Shown: positions 24,379-34,041, counted from the first letter of the stretch. The stretch is DNA of 48,761 bases from Desulfocapsa sp. (GCA_024763035.1 JANTGG010000008.1:1-48761); one strand, 5' to 3'. The notes: a model not told the origin generated them from the letters alone. Made by a program: numbers and translations.

Positions 24379-27261
24379 ATGAAATCGTTTTTACGACTTT
24401 TTTTTTATCTGTATGCAGTTTTACTTTTTCTCCCGGGAGGAATCGTACAGCCACGCTCTTCCTGTGCCGCAATATCAATTGGTGAACGGGTAGCACTTCT
24501 TGATCTTTACAATAATTGCGGAGGTGCCTCCTGGAAGCAGCATACAAATTGGGGGCTGGGGCCTGGCAGTGAGTGCAGCTGGTATGGCGTCCTCTGTGAT
24601 CCGACCCAGAGTCATGTAATCGCTCTTGCCCTTAGTGACAACAACCTCTCCGGTCAGATTCGACCATCGATTCAGAATCTTGCAAGTCTTGAGGAGCTTG
24701 ATTTCTCAGGCAATCAGTTGACAGGAACACTTCCTGTCCAGCTGACCACTCTCTCCTCACTGACAGCACTTTACCTGCATGACAACCAACTGACAGGAGA
24801 TGTTCCCGCTGCTCTTGGAGCACTGGGTTCCCTTGTTGAACTCTCTCTTTCCTCCAATCAACTGACCGGGACATTACCGCAGGAACTTGCACAGCTAACG
24901 AATTTAAAAAAGCTCTACCTCTATAATAATCAGTTGAGTGGATCAATCCCATCCTGGCTTGGGCAACTTCTTGAGCTGGAAGAGCTGGTGCTGGCTGATA
25001 ATGGCTTTTCCGGTATCATCCCTTCCGACATCGGTCTTCTGTCGAATCTGATTGAGATTTATCTGGATAATAACCAGATAAACGGTACAATACCAGGCAA
25101 ACTCAGTGCCTTATCTGAGTTAAGAGTACTATCCCTTGCAGGGAATTTACTTACCGGTCCACTCCCTGTTGAGATCTATTCTTTACCCAACCTGCGTATT
25201 CTCAACGTGGAAAGAAACTCTCTGTCAGGGGAGATTGAACCAGAAATTGCTTCGCTGACAAGCCTTGAGGAGCTTTATCTTGGATCAAATCAGATAAGTG
25301 GTTCTCTTCCTGTGGAACTGGGTCTGCTGACACAACTGCGTAATCTTTCCCTGGGGCAGAACTTTCTCACAGGAAGTATTCCTGCCGAACTTGGAAATCT
25401 GACACTGCTGGAAGAGCTGCATCTCAATAACAATCAGTTGAGCGGTGCAATTCCACCGGCTCTTGCTTCGGCAGAACATCTGAGAATTCTTGCTCTACAG
25501 GAAAACGCTTTAACGGGAACAATCCCTACCGTTTTAAGTAACTTTGCTGATCTTGAAATTTTACGATTGGGTCAGAATGGTTTTACAGGATCATTACCTG
25601 CCGAGTTGGGTAATCTGAAGAATCTTCTGGAATTTACGGCGGACACAAATCATATCACCGGAGGTATTCCTGATGAACTGGGCAATTTATCCCGGTTGCA
25701 GCTTCTCTGGCTCCACGGAAATCAACTGGAAGGACATATTCCTGAAAGTCTGGGAAACCTGTTGTCTCTCAGGCAGCTGAGCCTGCAGGCCAATAAACTT
25801 AGCGGTTCGATTCCCCCTGTTTTGGGGAACTTGGAAATGCTGCAGCTTCTCTGGCTTGGAGATAATCAGTTGGTGGGCACAATCCCGACGAGTCTTGGGT
25901 CACTGCCGGCACTGCAATACCTGTTTGTGAATGATAATCAGCTCACAGGAGATATTCCTCCGGAATTTGGTGCGTTGACACAGCTAACCAGGCTTTATCT
26001 GTACAACAATCAGTTGACTGGTTCAATCCCGGTGGAAATTGGCTATCTGACACTGCTTGAACAGTGTCTGATGCAGAATAATAGTCTGAGCGGTAGTATT
26101 CCATCAACTCTGGGCGATATGGAAAGCCTTCAGTTCCTTTGGCTTGGCAGCAATCAGCTCACGGGTACTGTTCCTGTTTCAATAGGATCCCTGAATCAGT
26201 TACTAGAGCTTGACCTGTCTGACAACCAGCTTCAAGGGCTCCTTCCGGAATCTCTGGGAGAACTTGGAAAACTGCAAAAACTCGTGTTGAATAACAATCA
26301 GTTTGTCGCCCCGCTGCCAGCAAATATCGGTAATTGTTTACACCTTGAAAAATTGAATCTCAGTGACAACCTGTTTTCAGGTGCCATTCCCGGGGATATC
26401 TTCCAATCATTGACTATGCTGACAGAGTTGTACCTGAGCAATAATGAATTCACAGGGAGTATCCCTGCACTGTTACTGACCCTTCCGCAACTGAAAATCC
26501 TGAAAATACGAAATAACCGCTTGTCAGGGATGATTCCTCCTGAAGTGGGGGATGCCGTGTCGATTCAGGAGCTTGATCTTGCTTATAATACGCTGGAAGG
26601 TGCACTTCCTTCGCAGATAGGGAATCTGTCATCTCTGATCAACCTGTTTCTTGATCACAACCAACTCAGTGGTAATCTTCCTGAGAGAATTGGTGACCTG
26701 AGCAATCTGCGTCAGTTGCGGCTGGATAAAAATAACTTTGACGGTCCCATACCCGTAAGCATATGGAACCTCACCAATCTCCTTTTGCTGGATTTAAACA
26801 ACAACTCGTTTTCCGGAACCCTGTCGACAGAGATCCGGAATCTTGGGAGTAACCTCTATTTTTTGTTTATCCATGGTAATCAGCTAGAGGGAGATGTCCC
26901 CTGGCAGATCAGGTATCTGTGGAATTTAATTCCCGGTGGCAGTGATTTCCGGTGGAACAGATTGACCAGTAGTGATTCCAATGTTCGCAGCTTTTTGCAG
27001 AGTAAGCAGGTTGGTGAAGATTGGGAAACGACACAGACCGGTATTGTACCGGCAGGTGATGTTAATGCGGATGGTGTGGTAGGATTGGCAGACACGATTA
27101 TGGCGTTACAGATAACAGCAGGGGGGCACCCAGACGGGGTTTGTGCAGGATATGACAGATCGGGTGTCGATGTGAATCCTTATAACGGTGGTAGCTCGCA
27201 GGGATCCCAGATAGGTATTTCAGAGGCAATAAACAGTCTGCGCAAGGCATCTTCCTTGTAA
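24379..27261 (+). CDS. Secreted plant-type leucine-rich-repeat protein with C-terminal dockerin
   Basis: 960 residues from the ATG at 24379. A GTG at 24364 would add five residues. The N-terminus is a signal peptide (MKSFLRLFFYLYAVLLFLPGG). It is followed by a cap resembling the plant LRRNT_2 domain (ERVALLDLYNNCGG, WKQHTNW, CSWYGVLCDP). About thirty 24-residue repeats follow, of the plant-specific type LxxLxxLxLxxNxLxGxIPxxLG (about residues 75-850). The end is a dockerin (about 893-960): the first loop DVNADGVVGLAD is regular, while the second carries about seven extra residues (DVNPYNGG...IGISE). The repeats should form a solenoid for protein or glycan binding. TpsA starts 28 bases downstream, suggesting an operon with the two-partner secretion and CHAT genes. 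Confidence 0.9.
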   Translation: MKSFLRLFFYLYAVLLFLPGGIVQPRSSCAAISIGERVALLDLYNNCGGASWKQHTNWGLGPGSECSWYGVLCDPTQSHVIALALSDNNLSGQIRPSIQNLASLEELDFSGNQLTGTLPVQLTTLSSLTALYLHDNQLTGDVPAALGALGSLVELSLSSNQLTGTLPQELAQLTNLKKLYLYNNQLSGSIPSWLGQLLELEELVLADNGFSGIIPSDIGLLSNLIEIYLDNNQINGTIPGKLSALSELRVLSLAGNLLTGPLPVEIYSLPNLRILNVERNSLSGEIEPEIASLTSLEELYLGSNQISGSLPVELGLLTQLRNLSLGQNFLTGSIPAELGNLTLLEELHLNNNQLSGAIPPALASAEHLRILALQENALTGTIPTVLSNFADLEILRLGQNGFTGSLPAELGNLKNLLEFTADTNHITGGIPDELGNLSRLQLLWLHGNQLEGHIPESLGNLLSLRQLSLQANKLSGSIPPVLGNLEMLQLLWLGDNQLVGTIPTSLGSLPALQYLFVNDNQLTGDIPPEFGALTQLTRLYLYNNQLTGSIPVEIGYLTLLEQCLMQNNSLSGSIPSTLGDMESLQFLWLGSNQLTGTVPVSIGSLNQLLELDLSDNQLQGLLPESLGELGKLQKLVLNNNQFVAPLPANIGNCLHLEKLNLSDNLFSGAIPGDIFQSLTMLTELYLSNNEFTGSIPALLLTLPQLKILKIRNNRLSGMIPPEVGDAVSIQELDLAYNTLEGALPSQIGNLSSLINLFLDHNQLSGNLPERIGDLSNLRQLRLDKNNFDGPIPVSIWNLTNLLLLDLNNNSFSGTLSTEIRNLGSNLYFLFIHGNQLEGDVPWQIRYLWNLIPGGSDFRWNRLTSSDSNVRSFLQSKQVGEDWETTQTGIVPAGDVNADGVVGLADTIMALQITAGGHPDGVCAGYDRSGVDVNPYNGGSSQGSQIGISEAINSLRKASSL
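24601..26926 (+). repeat. Array of about thirty 72-bp leucine-rich repeats
   Basis: The coding sequence repeats every 72 bases or so, encoding the 24-residue plant-type LRR unit. Many units share near-identical stretches such as AATCAGTTGAC and variants. This invites recombination between units and change in copy number. Confidence 0.8.
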
Positions 27262-27289
27262 CGCTGTTTTAAAATGTATAGCAGGTAAT

Positions 27290-29848
27290 ATGAGACGATT
27301 TTCTTTTTTTTGTGCAGTTGTTTTACTGAGCTGTACTTCTATTTGTGAAAGTACCGCCGAAGTCATTACTGACGGCTCGATGGGGGCTGCACAGAATCTG
27401 ACCGGACCGGCATTTACTATCCCTGAGAACCTTGGCACCCTTTCAGGGAATAATCTTTTTCACAGTTTTCAAAGTTTTAATATCGGTTCAGCAGAATCAG
27501 CTGTTTTCACGGGCAGTGCTGCCATCCAAAATGTTGTCAGCCGTGTTACCGGCGGCAGCACCTCAACCATTAACGGTACACTTTCCTCGACCATAGGCAA
27601 CGCAAATTTTTATTTTATCAATCCTGCCGGAGTGGTTTTCGGACCAACTGCCTGGGTTGATGTGCCTGCTTCATTCCATGTCAGCACAGCGGATTATTTG
27701 CTTTTTGCTGACGGAAAAAAATTCAGTGCCAGTGATCCGGACAGCAGCTCCTTAAGTGTTGCCGAGCCGGAATCTTTTGGGTTTACCGGCAGCAGTAATG
27801 GAGATATTCAGGTGGACAGAAGTCTGCTTTGGTTAAAACCCGGAAATACATTGTCGCTTGTTGGTGGCAATATTCGAATGGATACAGGGCTCGCAGCTGT
27901 AGAGGGCGGCAGTATACGGTTGATTGCCAACGGGAATCAGATCGGACAGGTTCCTGTTTCCGGCACTGGTGTCGAGACTGTGGGTAATGGTGAACTACTC
28001 CTTACCGATACAGAAATCGACGGAGAGGACTCAACGGACATATTCCTTTCAGGAGGAAAAATCATCCTCAATTCTTCCAACATTTATCATACAAGTAATG
28101 ATCCTGCAGAACAGGGCTCCATAGTTTTTCGTGGCAGGGATTTGCACATAACACACGGATCCACCATCGGCAGTATCAATAATTCAGAACATCCTTCCGC
28201 ACCTATCACCATCAAGATGGATAATGAAGTCAAATTGGAAGGCGAATCGGTAATCAGCAGTGAGGCCAGGAGCAAAGGGAAAGGTGGGAATATTGAAGTT
28301 TCCGCAGATTCCAGGCTTACCCTTCTTGAGGGATCCTATATATCCAGCAATACTGCCGATGAAGGGGATGCCGGCGATATTACGGTACGTTCAAGAACTG
28401 TAACAATAGACGGAATGTTGAATAAGGCAGGTATCGTCAGTGAATCCCTGCCGGGTTCTTCAGGACGTGCAGCGGATGTCCGAATCAGTGGTCTGGATAG
28501 CATAAATATTTTTGCTGGAGGCGTTATCTCCAGTAATACTTTTGGGCAGGGAGATGCCGGATCGGTTTACGTTGATGCAAATCATATGACAATTGATGGG
28601 AAGACATCAACTGATGTAACAGGTATTTCCAGTGAAGCCGGAAAAGGTTCAACGGGAAATGCCGGGAAAGTAAGTGTGAAAGTGGCAGAAGGGCTCAAGC
28701 TGATTCACGGCGGAGTATTGTCAAGCAGTACCTGGGGAGGCGGTAATGCCGGTTATATTCAACTCACAGCAGGCAATCTGTTAATTGCCGGCCAGAATAA
28801 GGTGACAGGCATAACCACACAATCGAACAAAGGTTCTTCCGGTGATGGGGGGTCTATTTCAGTCAATGTGCGTGGAGGTCTTTCGATTTTGTCAGAAGGA
28901 TCCATTTCTTCATCGACCCAATCCACTGGAAATGCCGGCTCGATCACCGTTCATGCAGGAAATATTTTAATTGACGGACTGCATTCATCGGTTTTCACAG
29001 GGATAGAAAGTCGTGCCGAACAGGGAGCCGGTGGAAGTGTCGGCAATATAACCATCGATACAGAAAATGGTGGTTCGCGTGGTTCCCTTGTGTTGAAAAA
29101 TGGTGCTGAAATCAGTATTGCCCACTATGGTTCATCTTCCGGGGGAAAGGGTTCCGGGCAGGCTCTGCTGGCAATTGATGCCGGGAAGATCACCTTGTCA
29201 GGAGAATCAAAAATAACATCTGAGTCCACCGGCAATGTCCCTGCAGCCGATATTCTTGTATCGTCATCCGATATTCTTGATATTAATGGATCCTCCAAAA
29301 TCTCGACCGAATCCAACAATGCAGATGCAGGTGATATCACTGTCAGTTCTGCGAAATATATGTTGCTGAAAAATGGTCTGATTACAACTTCTGTCGGCGG
29401 CAGTACAGGAAGCGGTGGAGATATTGCTGTGGCTACTCCGATCCTGATTATGGATACCGGCTTTATTCAGGCAAACACACAGGGAAAAGGTGGTCGTGGA
29501 GGAGCAATCTCTGTAGATGTCAAACATTTGATCGGCAGCTATGGAACAGTTGAGATCGGTGGTGGTGTTCCCCTCACTTTTGAGGCTGATTCCCATGTAA
29601 ATATTATTCAGGCAGCAGCTCCTGAAGGTGCCCCCGGCAATATTGATATTTCTGTGCCGGTTTCTGATATTACCGGTTCTCTTTTGCGCCTGAGCTCCGA
29701 CTTCAGAAAATTGGATGGGGTCAGGGGGGACCCCTGCAAGGTTGACCCGGGGACAATTCCAAGTTCTTTAACTGTAACGGGTCGTGGTGGTTTACCTCCG
29801 TTTGCCGCAGATCCTCTTTCTGTTTCGTTTGAGGATCGCTGTGAGTGA
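27290..29848 (+). CDS. Two-partner secretion exoprotein (TpsA, filamentous-haemagglutinin N-terminal domain)
   Basis: 852 residues. A signal peptide (about 1-24) is followed by the TPS domain (about 25-150) with its typical LFHSFQSFNIGSAESAVF, VSRVTGGSTSTINGTL and FINPAGVVFGP motifs, which direct export through a TpsB pore. The rest is glycine/serine/asparagine-rich beta-helix with recurrent G(N/D)AGxIxV units. The C-terminus is distinctive: a cysteine-containing stretch (RGDPCKVDPGTIPSSLTV) followed by TGRGGLPPFAADPLS. I know a similar GRGGLPP tail from TpsA-like proteins that accompany CHAT genes, notably in cyanobacteria. The transporter gene overlaps the end of this gene, and the CHAT protease follows. 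It is likely a short surface adhesin or a substrate of the protease. Confidence 0.92.
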   Translation: MRRFSFFCAVVLLSCTSICESTAEVITDGSMGAAQNLTGPAFTIPENLGTLSGNNLFHSFQSFNIGSAESAVFTGSAAIQNVVSRVTGGSTSTINGTLSSTIGNANFYFINPAGVVFGPTAWVDVPASFHVSTADYLLFADGKKFSASDPDSSSLSVAEPESFGFTGSSNGDIQVDRSLLWLKPGNTLSLVGGNIRMDTGLAAVEGGSIRLIANGNQIGQVPVSGTGVETVGNGELLLTDTEIDGEDSTDIFLSGGKIILNSSNIYHTSNDPAEQGSIVFRGRDLHITHGSTIGSINNSEHPSAPITIKMDNEVKLEGESVISSEARSKGKGGNIEVSADSRLTLLEGSYISSNTADEGDAGDITVRSRTVTIDGMLNKAGIVSESLPGSSGRAADVRISGLDSINIFAGGVISSNTFGQGDAGSVYVDANHMTIDGKTSTDVTGISSEAGKGSTGNAGKVSVKVAEGLKLIHGGVLSSSTWGGGNAGYIQLTAGNLLIAGQNKVTGITTQSNKGSSGDGGSISVNVRGGLSILSEGSISSSTQSTGNAGSITVHAGNILIDGLHSSVFTGIESRAEQGAGGSVGNITIDTENGGSRGSLVLKNGAEISIAHYGSSSGGKGSGQALLAIDAGKITLSGESKITSESTGNVPAADILVSSSDILDINGSSKISTESNNADAGDITVSSAKYMLLKNGLITTSVGGSTGSGGDIAVATPILIMDTGFIQANTQGKGGRGGAISVDVKHLIGSYGTVEIGGGVPLTFEADSHVNIIQAAAPEGAPGNIDISVPVSDITGSLLRLSSDFRKLDGVRGDPCKVDPGTIPSSLTVTGRGGLPPFAADPLSVSFEDRCE
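28361..29346 (+). repeat. Beta-helix repeat units in TpsA
   Basis: Units carrying the motif G-(N/D)-(A/G)-G-x-(I/V)-x-(V/L) begin near 28361, 28551, 28655, 28742, 28841, 28928 and 29322. Several also share TGIxSxAxxGS and GGxISSxTxG segments. The spacing fits a right-handed beta-helix built from irregular repeats. Confidence 0.7.
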
Positions 29849-31592
29849 GATTACGGTCAGGGTGACATATTTTTTCAAGTGCGTTTTCCGACAGGTATCT
29901 GTGGAGAACGGTGTGATTTTTTTCTGTTTGTTTCTACTGCTTTTCCCTGGGAGAACAAACGCTGCCACCCTTGGCTCAGCAGTGAAGTTACAGGATCGGC
30001 TGGCAAGCGATCTTTTTCTACCGGATTTTACAGCTCCGGCAGAGAACGAGAAATTTACTCTGCCTGTTATTTCTCCCCCTCAACCTGTGCCGGATTCCTC
30101 TTCTGTTCCCCTGCTCTTCCTGAAGGATGTTCGTTTCTCGGGGAATACTGTTTTCAAAAGAGATGCTCTGCTGCAGGTGGCTGAACCGTATCTCAACCGC
30201 CTGGTGTCAGCCAATGATCTTGAAGAGTTACGGATCCGTATCAGTTATATGTACATTGACCAGGGCTATGTTAATTCGGGTGCCGTTCTTCCTGACCAGA
30301 AAATTAGTAACGGAGTTGTTCACTATCAAATTGTTGAGGGACAATTAACTGATATTCTGATAACGGGGACCGGGTGGTTATGGCCTGGATATGTGAGCAG
30401 CCGGCTTAACGGAAACGAAGAGGATATCCTCAACATTCAGGATTTGCAGGAGAAGTTTCAGCTTCTTTTGACTGATCCGCTTATAAAACGGCTCACAGGA
30501 GAACTGAAACCGGGTGATAAACCGGGAGATGCCGTGCTGGACCTGCTTGTTGACCGGGAAACACCGTATGCCTTATCCCTTGCTTTTGACAATTACCATC
30601 CTCCAAGTTCAGGATCATACGAAGGGGTGCTTGATGGTCGCCTTTATAATCTGACCCGACTGGGTGATGAACTGTTTTTACATGGTGAGGTCACGGAAGG
30701 TGCATGGGACGTTTCCGGCATGTTTGCTGTTCCTGTCAGCAGCAGGGATACCCGTCTTTTTTTACGTTTTGAAAAGAGCAGCTCTTCTGTCATTGAAGAA
30801 TCTTTAAAAATCATTGATATCGACAGCAGCTTCCGCTCGTATGAAGCCGGGATTAACCATCCGTTGTATAGAACACTCAGCAGCGAATTTATTACCGGTA
30901 TTTCTTTAAGTTGGCGCCGGAGTAAAACCTGGCTGCTTGGTGAAACATTTCCCTTTTCGCCGGGAGTGGAAAGTGATGGCACCGCAAGTACCAGTGTCGT
31001 TCGAATAACCGGCGAATATACGGATCGTTCACAAACCAGTGTTGTGGCTCTTCGTTCCACTTTTGCCATTGGAGTTTCCCTGTTCAATTCCACCGTGCAC
31101 AGTGATGAGGCAGACAGCAGGTTTTTTGCCTGGATTGGTCAGGGGCGTTACGGACATAAGTTTGATGATATCGACTCGAAGCTCCTGCTGCGCGCAGATA
31201 TACAACTGGCATCTGACATGCTGCTGCCAATGGAACGGCTGGCCGTTGGCGGTGTCTACTCCGTTCGCGGATACCGTGAGAATGAACTGGTACGTGATAA
31301 CGGATGCGCCCTGTCTATGGAGTTTCGTTATGATTTGTATGGTGACCCTGAAGATACAAATCACCTGTCCATGCAATTGGCACCTTTTCTTGACGGTGGT
31401 ACGGGATGGAATGATGGAATGTTTGAGGATATTGAATACCTTGCCTCCGGTGGTCTAGGACTTCTTTTGAACTGGAAGGGAGTACACGCCGAATGTTTTC
31501 TGGCCTATGCTTTTACTGATCCTGTAGAAAAAGTGGACTACGACCTGCAGGATTCGGGTATTCATTTTCGTCTAAGCTGGGATCTTTTTTGA
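29841..31592 (+). CDS. TpsB outer-membrane transporter (ShlB/FhaC/HecB family)
   Basis: 583 residues from a GTG at 29841, which overlaps the TpsA stop. Other GTG codons at 29862, 29901 and 29913 are also possible; the last follows GGAG. The signal region ends FPGRTNAA. A POTRA_2 domain (LLFLKDVRFSGNTVFKRDAL...YIDQGYVNSGAVLPDQKI) is followed by a second POTRA-like part (VEGQLTDILITG) and a 16-strand-type barrel. The VRGY motif of loop 6 (YSVRGYRENEL, residues about 475-478) is conserved and marks the Omp85/TpsB superfamily. It is the obvious export pore for the TpsA encoded just upstream. It lies 22 bases upstream of the CHAT gene, with a CCCCCGGGGG palindrome in the gap. Confidence 0.92.
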   Translation: MSEITVRVTYFFKCVFRQVSVENGVIFFCLFLLLFPGRTNAATLGSAVKLQDRLASDLFLPDFTAPAENEKFTLPVISPPQPVPDSSSVPLLFLKDVRFSGNTVFKRDALLQVAEPYLNRLVSANDLEELRIRISYMYIDQGYVNSGAVLPDQKISNGVVHYQIVEGQLTDILITGTGWLWPGYVSSRLNGNEEDILNIQDLQEKFQLLLTDPLIKRLTGELKPGDKPGDAVLDLLVDRETPYALSLAFDNYHPPSSGSYEGVLDGRLYNLTRLGDELFLHGEVTEGAWDVSGMFAVPVSSRDTRLFLRFEKSSSSVIEESLKIIDIDSSFRSYEAGINHPLYRTLSSEFITGISLSWRRSKTWLLGETFPFSPGVESDGTASTSVVRITGEYTDRSQTSVVALRSTFAIGVSLFNSTVHSDEADSRFFAWIGQGRYGHKFDDIDSKLLLRADIQLASDMLLPMERLAVGGVYSVRGYRENELVRDNGCALSMEFRYDLYGDPEDTNHLSMQLAPFLDGGTGWNDGMFEDIEYLASGGLGLLLNWKGVHAECFLAYAFTDPVEKVDYDLQDSGIHFRLSWDLF

Positions 31593-31614
31593 CTCCCCCG
31601 GGGGTGGCAAAGGT

Positions 31615-34002
31615 ATGAATGTTTTTATTGCACTATCAGAGAGAATATTCGCGGGAACAGTCCTGTTTCTCGGCTGCTGTTTGCTGTTTACCAGTGTTAG
31701 CGAATCGGCAGCGAGAGACGAGTACGCAAAATGCCGAAACCGAAAGGAAGGTGTTGAAATAACAGAGCCGGTCAGTGGTGATTCTTATAAAGAACTCCTT
31801 GTACAGGGAGAAAGACTCCAGGGACGTGGTGATGTTCGTCTGGCAGTAAACTTTTTTCGTGCTGCTGTTAAACACGCTGCAGTGACAGGGAGTACACGGC
31901 AGAAAGTTGTTGCAGTATCTGCCCTTGGAAATGGTTTACTGCTTGCCGGGCAGCACAAACAAGCGGAGGAGAAACTTCGTCTGGCACTCACCATGGCTGA
32001 GGAAAATGGTTTTCAGGATCTGGTGGTTATAAACAGTAATCATCTTGCTCGTCTTTTTGTTTCTCAGGGAAAAGAACAGATGGCAAGGACCTTATACCTG
32101 CAAGCCCTGTCACTGGCTGAGAAAGAGCAGGATGCACTTCTTGCCTGTACAGTCCGGGTTAACCTTGCGGACATTGAAGAACAGACTGAGGCTTTGAGTT
32201 TACTGCAAAAAGCATTTGCCGAAAGTGAATCTTTTACAGCTGGTACTGAAAAGGTAACACTGCTCCTGGCGATTGCTTATCGTTCCGTATTGTTAGGGGA
32301 TGATGCACTTTCCTATCGTGCATTAACCGCTGCCCGCATCCTGGCCCGACGGTTTGAAAGTAGGCGTCAATTATCCCAGGCATCAGGTATTTTAGCCAAT
32401 CTCTATGAAAAGGCAAATCGCAACAATGAGGCATTGCATCTTATCGCAGATGCAATATTCACTGCACAGCAGGTTGAAGCCGTTGATCTTTTAATGAAAT
32501 GGGAATGGCAGCAGGGCCAATTACTGGAGAAAATGGGTATGCGGGAACAGGCGCTTGACTCTTTTCGCCTGGCAGTATCACATTTACAGGCTATTCGTGC
32601 CGATATCCCTGTACAGTACACAAATGGTCATTCCTCTTTTCGTGAGACCCTTGAGCCGTTACTGTTTGGTTTTGCAGATCTTCTTCTGCGTCAGGCGGCC
32701 ATTGAAGAGGAACAGGCGAAGAACCGCAAATTGCTGCTTGAGGTGCAGAAGACTGTTGAGCTTGTAAAAACAGCGGAACTTCAAGATTATTACATGGATA
32801 CCTGTGCCGCCATTCAAAGACCTCTGATGGACCTGGAACAGGTAGCACCGGGCACTGCAGTTGTCTACCCCATTCTCCTGAAAGACAGGCTGGAGATTTT
32901 GTACAGTATTGGCAGTGAAATAGGACGGGTTACCGTTCCGGTAACAAGAAGACGTCTCGAGCGTTCTGTAAAGCGTGTTGCCTCCAGTTTACGACCTGCC
33001 CCAGGCGGAAGATTGTCACGATACCAGCAAAAATTGTCTGGAAGAATATATGGCTGGCTTATAGAACCTCTTGAAAAATACCTTCAGAAACATGGTGTGC
33101 ATACACTGGTTTACGTCCCGGATGGAGTTTTACGATCTCTGCCAATCAGTGCCTTGTGGAGCAAAAAAGACAAGAAATATCTTGTTGAGAAATATGCCGT
33201 TGCTACCGTCCCCGGACTTTCATTGATGGATCCGAAACCTGCCGGTCATATGCAAATGAAAGCACTGCTTGCAGGCATTTCCCGACCTGGAGATGCAGTG
33301 AGCGAGTTGCCGTCAAGTATGAAAATGGCATTAGCAGGAATAGATTCAGAAGAAAGTACCAAAAGAGATGCTTCCACCACTGCAGAAGATAACAGACAAA
33401 GCGGCAAAAATCGCAAATCCAAAGCTGATATGACAAAAACACTTCAGGATGCTCTAACCCTTCCAGGGGTTATTCCTGAACTTGTGGATCTCAAAAAGCA
33501 GCTCCCCTCCAGAGAACTGTTAGACAGTGATTTCAGTGTGGAAAATTTTAAGGAAGAAATGACTGGTGATTACCGTATTGTGCATATTGCATCGCATGGG
33601 TTCTTCACAGGCTCGGCAGAAGAGAGTTTTGTTATGGCCTATGATCGGTTGCTGGATATGAATGAGCTTGAGGCCTTATTCAAATCAGAGGCTTTTTCTG
33701 ATGCCCCTGTGGAAATACTCACCCTCAGTGCCTGTCAGACTGCTGAAGGTGACGACCGTTCCCCCCTCGGATTGAGCGGTATTGCACTTAAATCCGGTGC
33801 CCGTTCTGCCCTTGGATCCCTATGGCCGGTTTCAGACGAGTCAACTCGTAAACTGCTTCCGGATTTTTACGCTAATCTCAGAAACGGCAGCATGACGAAG
33901 GCTCAAGCACTGCAACAGGCTCAGAAAAATCTTTTGCTGGAAAAGAGATTCAGACATCCTGCACTCTGGTCTGCTTTTATACTGATTGGGAATTGGCTGT
34001 AA
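31615..34002 (+). CDS. Exported TPR-CHAT protease
   Basis: 795 residues. A signal-like N-terminus (hydrophobic 11-27, cleavage near SESAA) is followed by TPR-like helical repeats (about 50-330; e.g. AVSALGNGLLLAGQHKQAEE). A CHAT domain occupies about 400-795. The caspase-like dyad is visible as His661 (VHIASHGFFTG) and Cys707 (LTLSACQTAEG). The usual LGLSGIALKSGARSALGSLW and HPALWSAFILIG motifs are present. A hydrophilic low-complexity insert (about 575-610, rich in K, S and D) lies between the two parts of the domain. CHAT proteases in other bacteria are activated proteases, e.g. the TPR-CHAT of the gRAMP/Craspase complex. Here the export signal and the TPS neighbours suggest a periplasmic or surface role, perhaps processing TpsA. 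Confidence 0.9.
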   Translation: MNVFIALSERIFAGTVLFLGCCLLFTSVSESAARDEYAKCRNRKEGVEITEPVSGDSYKELLVQGERLQGRGDVRLAVNFFRAAVKHAAVTGSTRQKVVAVSALGNGLLLAGQHKQAEEKLRLALTMAEENGFQDLVVINSNHLARLFVSQGKEQMARTLYLQALSLAEKEQDALLACTVRVNLADIEEQTEALSLLQKAFAESESFTAGTEKVTLLLAIAYRSVLLGDDALSYRALTAARILARRFESRRQLSQASGILANLYEKANRNNEALHLIADAIFTAQQVEAVDLLMKWEWQQGQLLEKMGMREQALDSFRLAVSHLQAIRADIPVQYTNGHSSFRETLEPLLFGFADLLLRQAAIEEEQAKNRKLLLEVQKTVELVKTAELQDYYMDTCAAIQRPLMDLEQVAPGTAVVYPILLKDRLEILYSIGSEIGRVTVPVTRRRLERSVKRVASSLRPAPGGRLSRYQQKLSGRIYGWLIEPLEKYLQKHGVHTLVYVPDGVLRSLPISALWSKKDKKYLVEKYAVATVPGLSLMDPKPAGHMQMKALLAGISRPGDAVSELPSSMKMALAGIDSEESTKRDASTTAEDNRQSGKNRKSKADMTKTLQDALTLPGVIPELVDLKKQLPSRELLDSDFSVENFKEEMTGDYRIVHIASHGFFTGSAEESFVMAYDRLLDMNELEALFKSEAFSDAPVEILTLSACQTAEGDDRSPLGLSGIALKSGARSALGSLWPVSDESTRKLLPDFYANLRNGSMTKAQALQQAQKNLLLEKRFRHPALWSAFILIGNWL

Positions 34003-34041
34003 AAAGAGATATGTCCTGTCGGGAAATACCAGGCAGGACAT
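34001..34041 (-). terminator. Intrinsic terminator for the FecR-like gene (leftward)
   Basis: A perfect 8-bp stem, ATGTCCTG (34011-34018) with CAGGACAT (34034-34041), lies between convergent genes. On the - strand it is followed by ATCTCTTTTT, giving a usable U-tract. In the + direction there is no T-run, so it mainly serves the leftward gene. Confidence 0.6.

Noticed and set aside
24601-26926. LRR array considered as a CRISPR or satellite repeat
   Set aside because: The period is a multiple of three, the frame is open throughout and the encoded unit is a standard 24-residue LRR.
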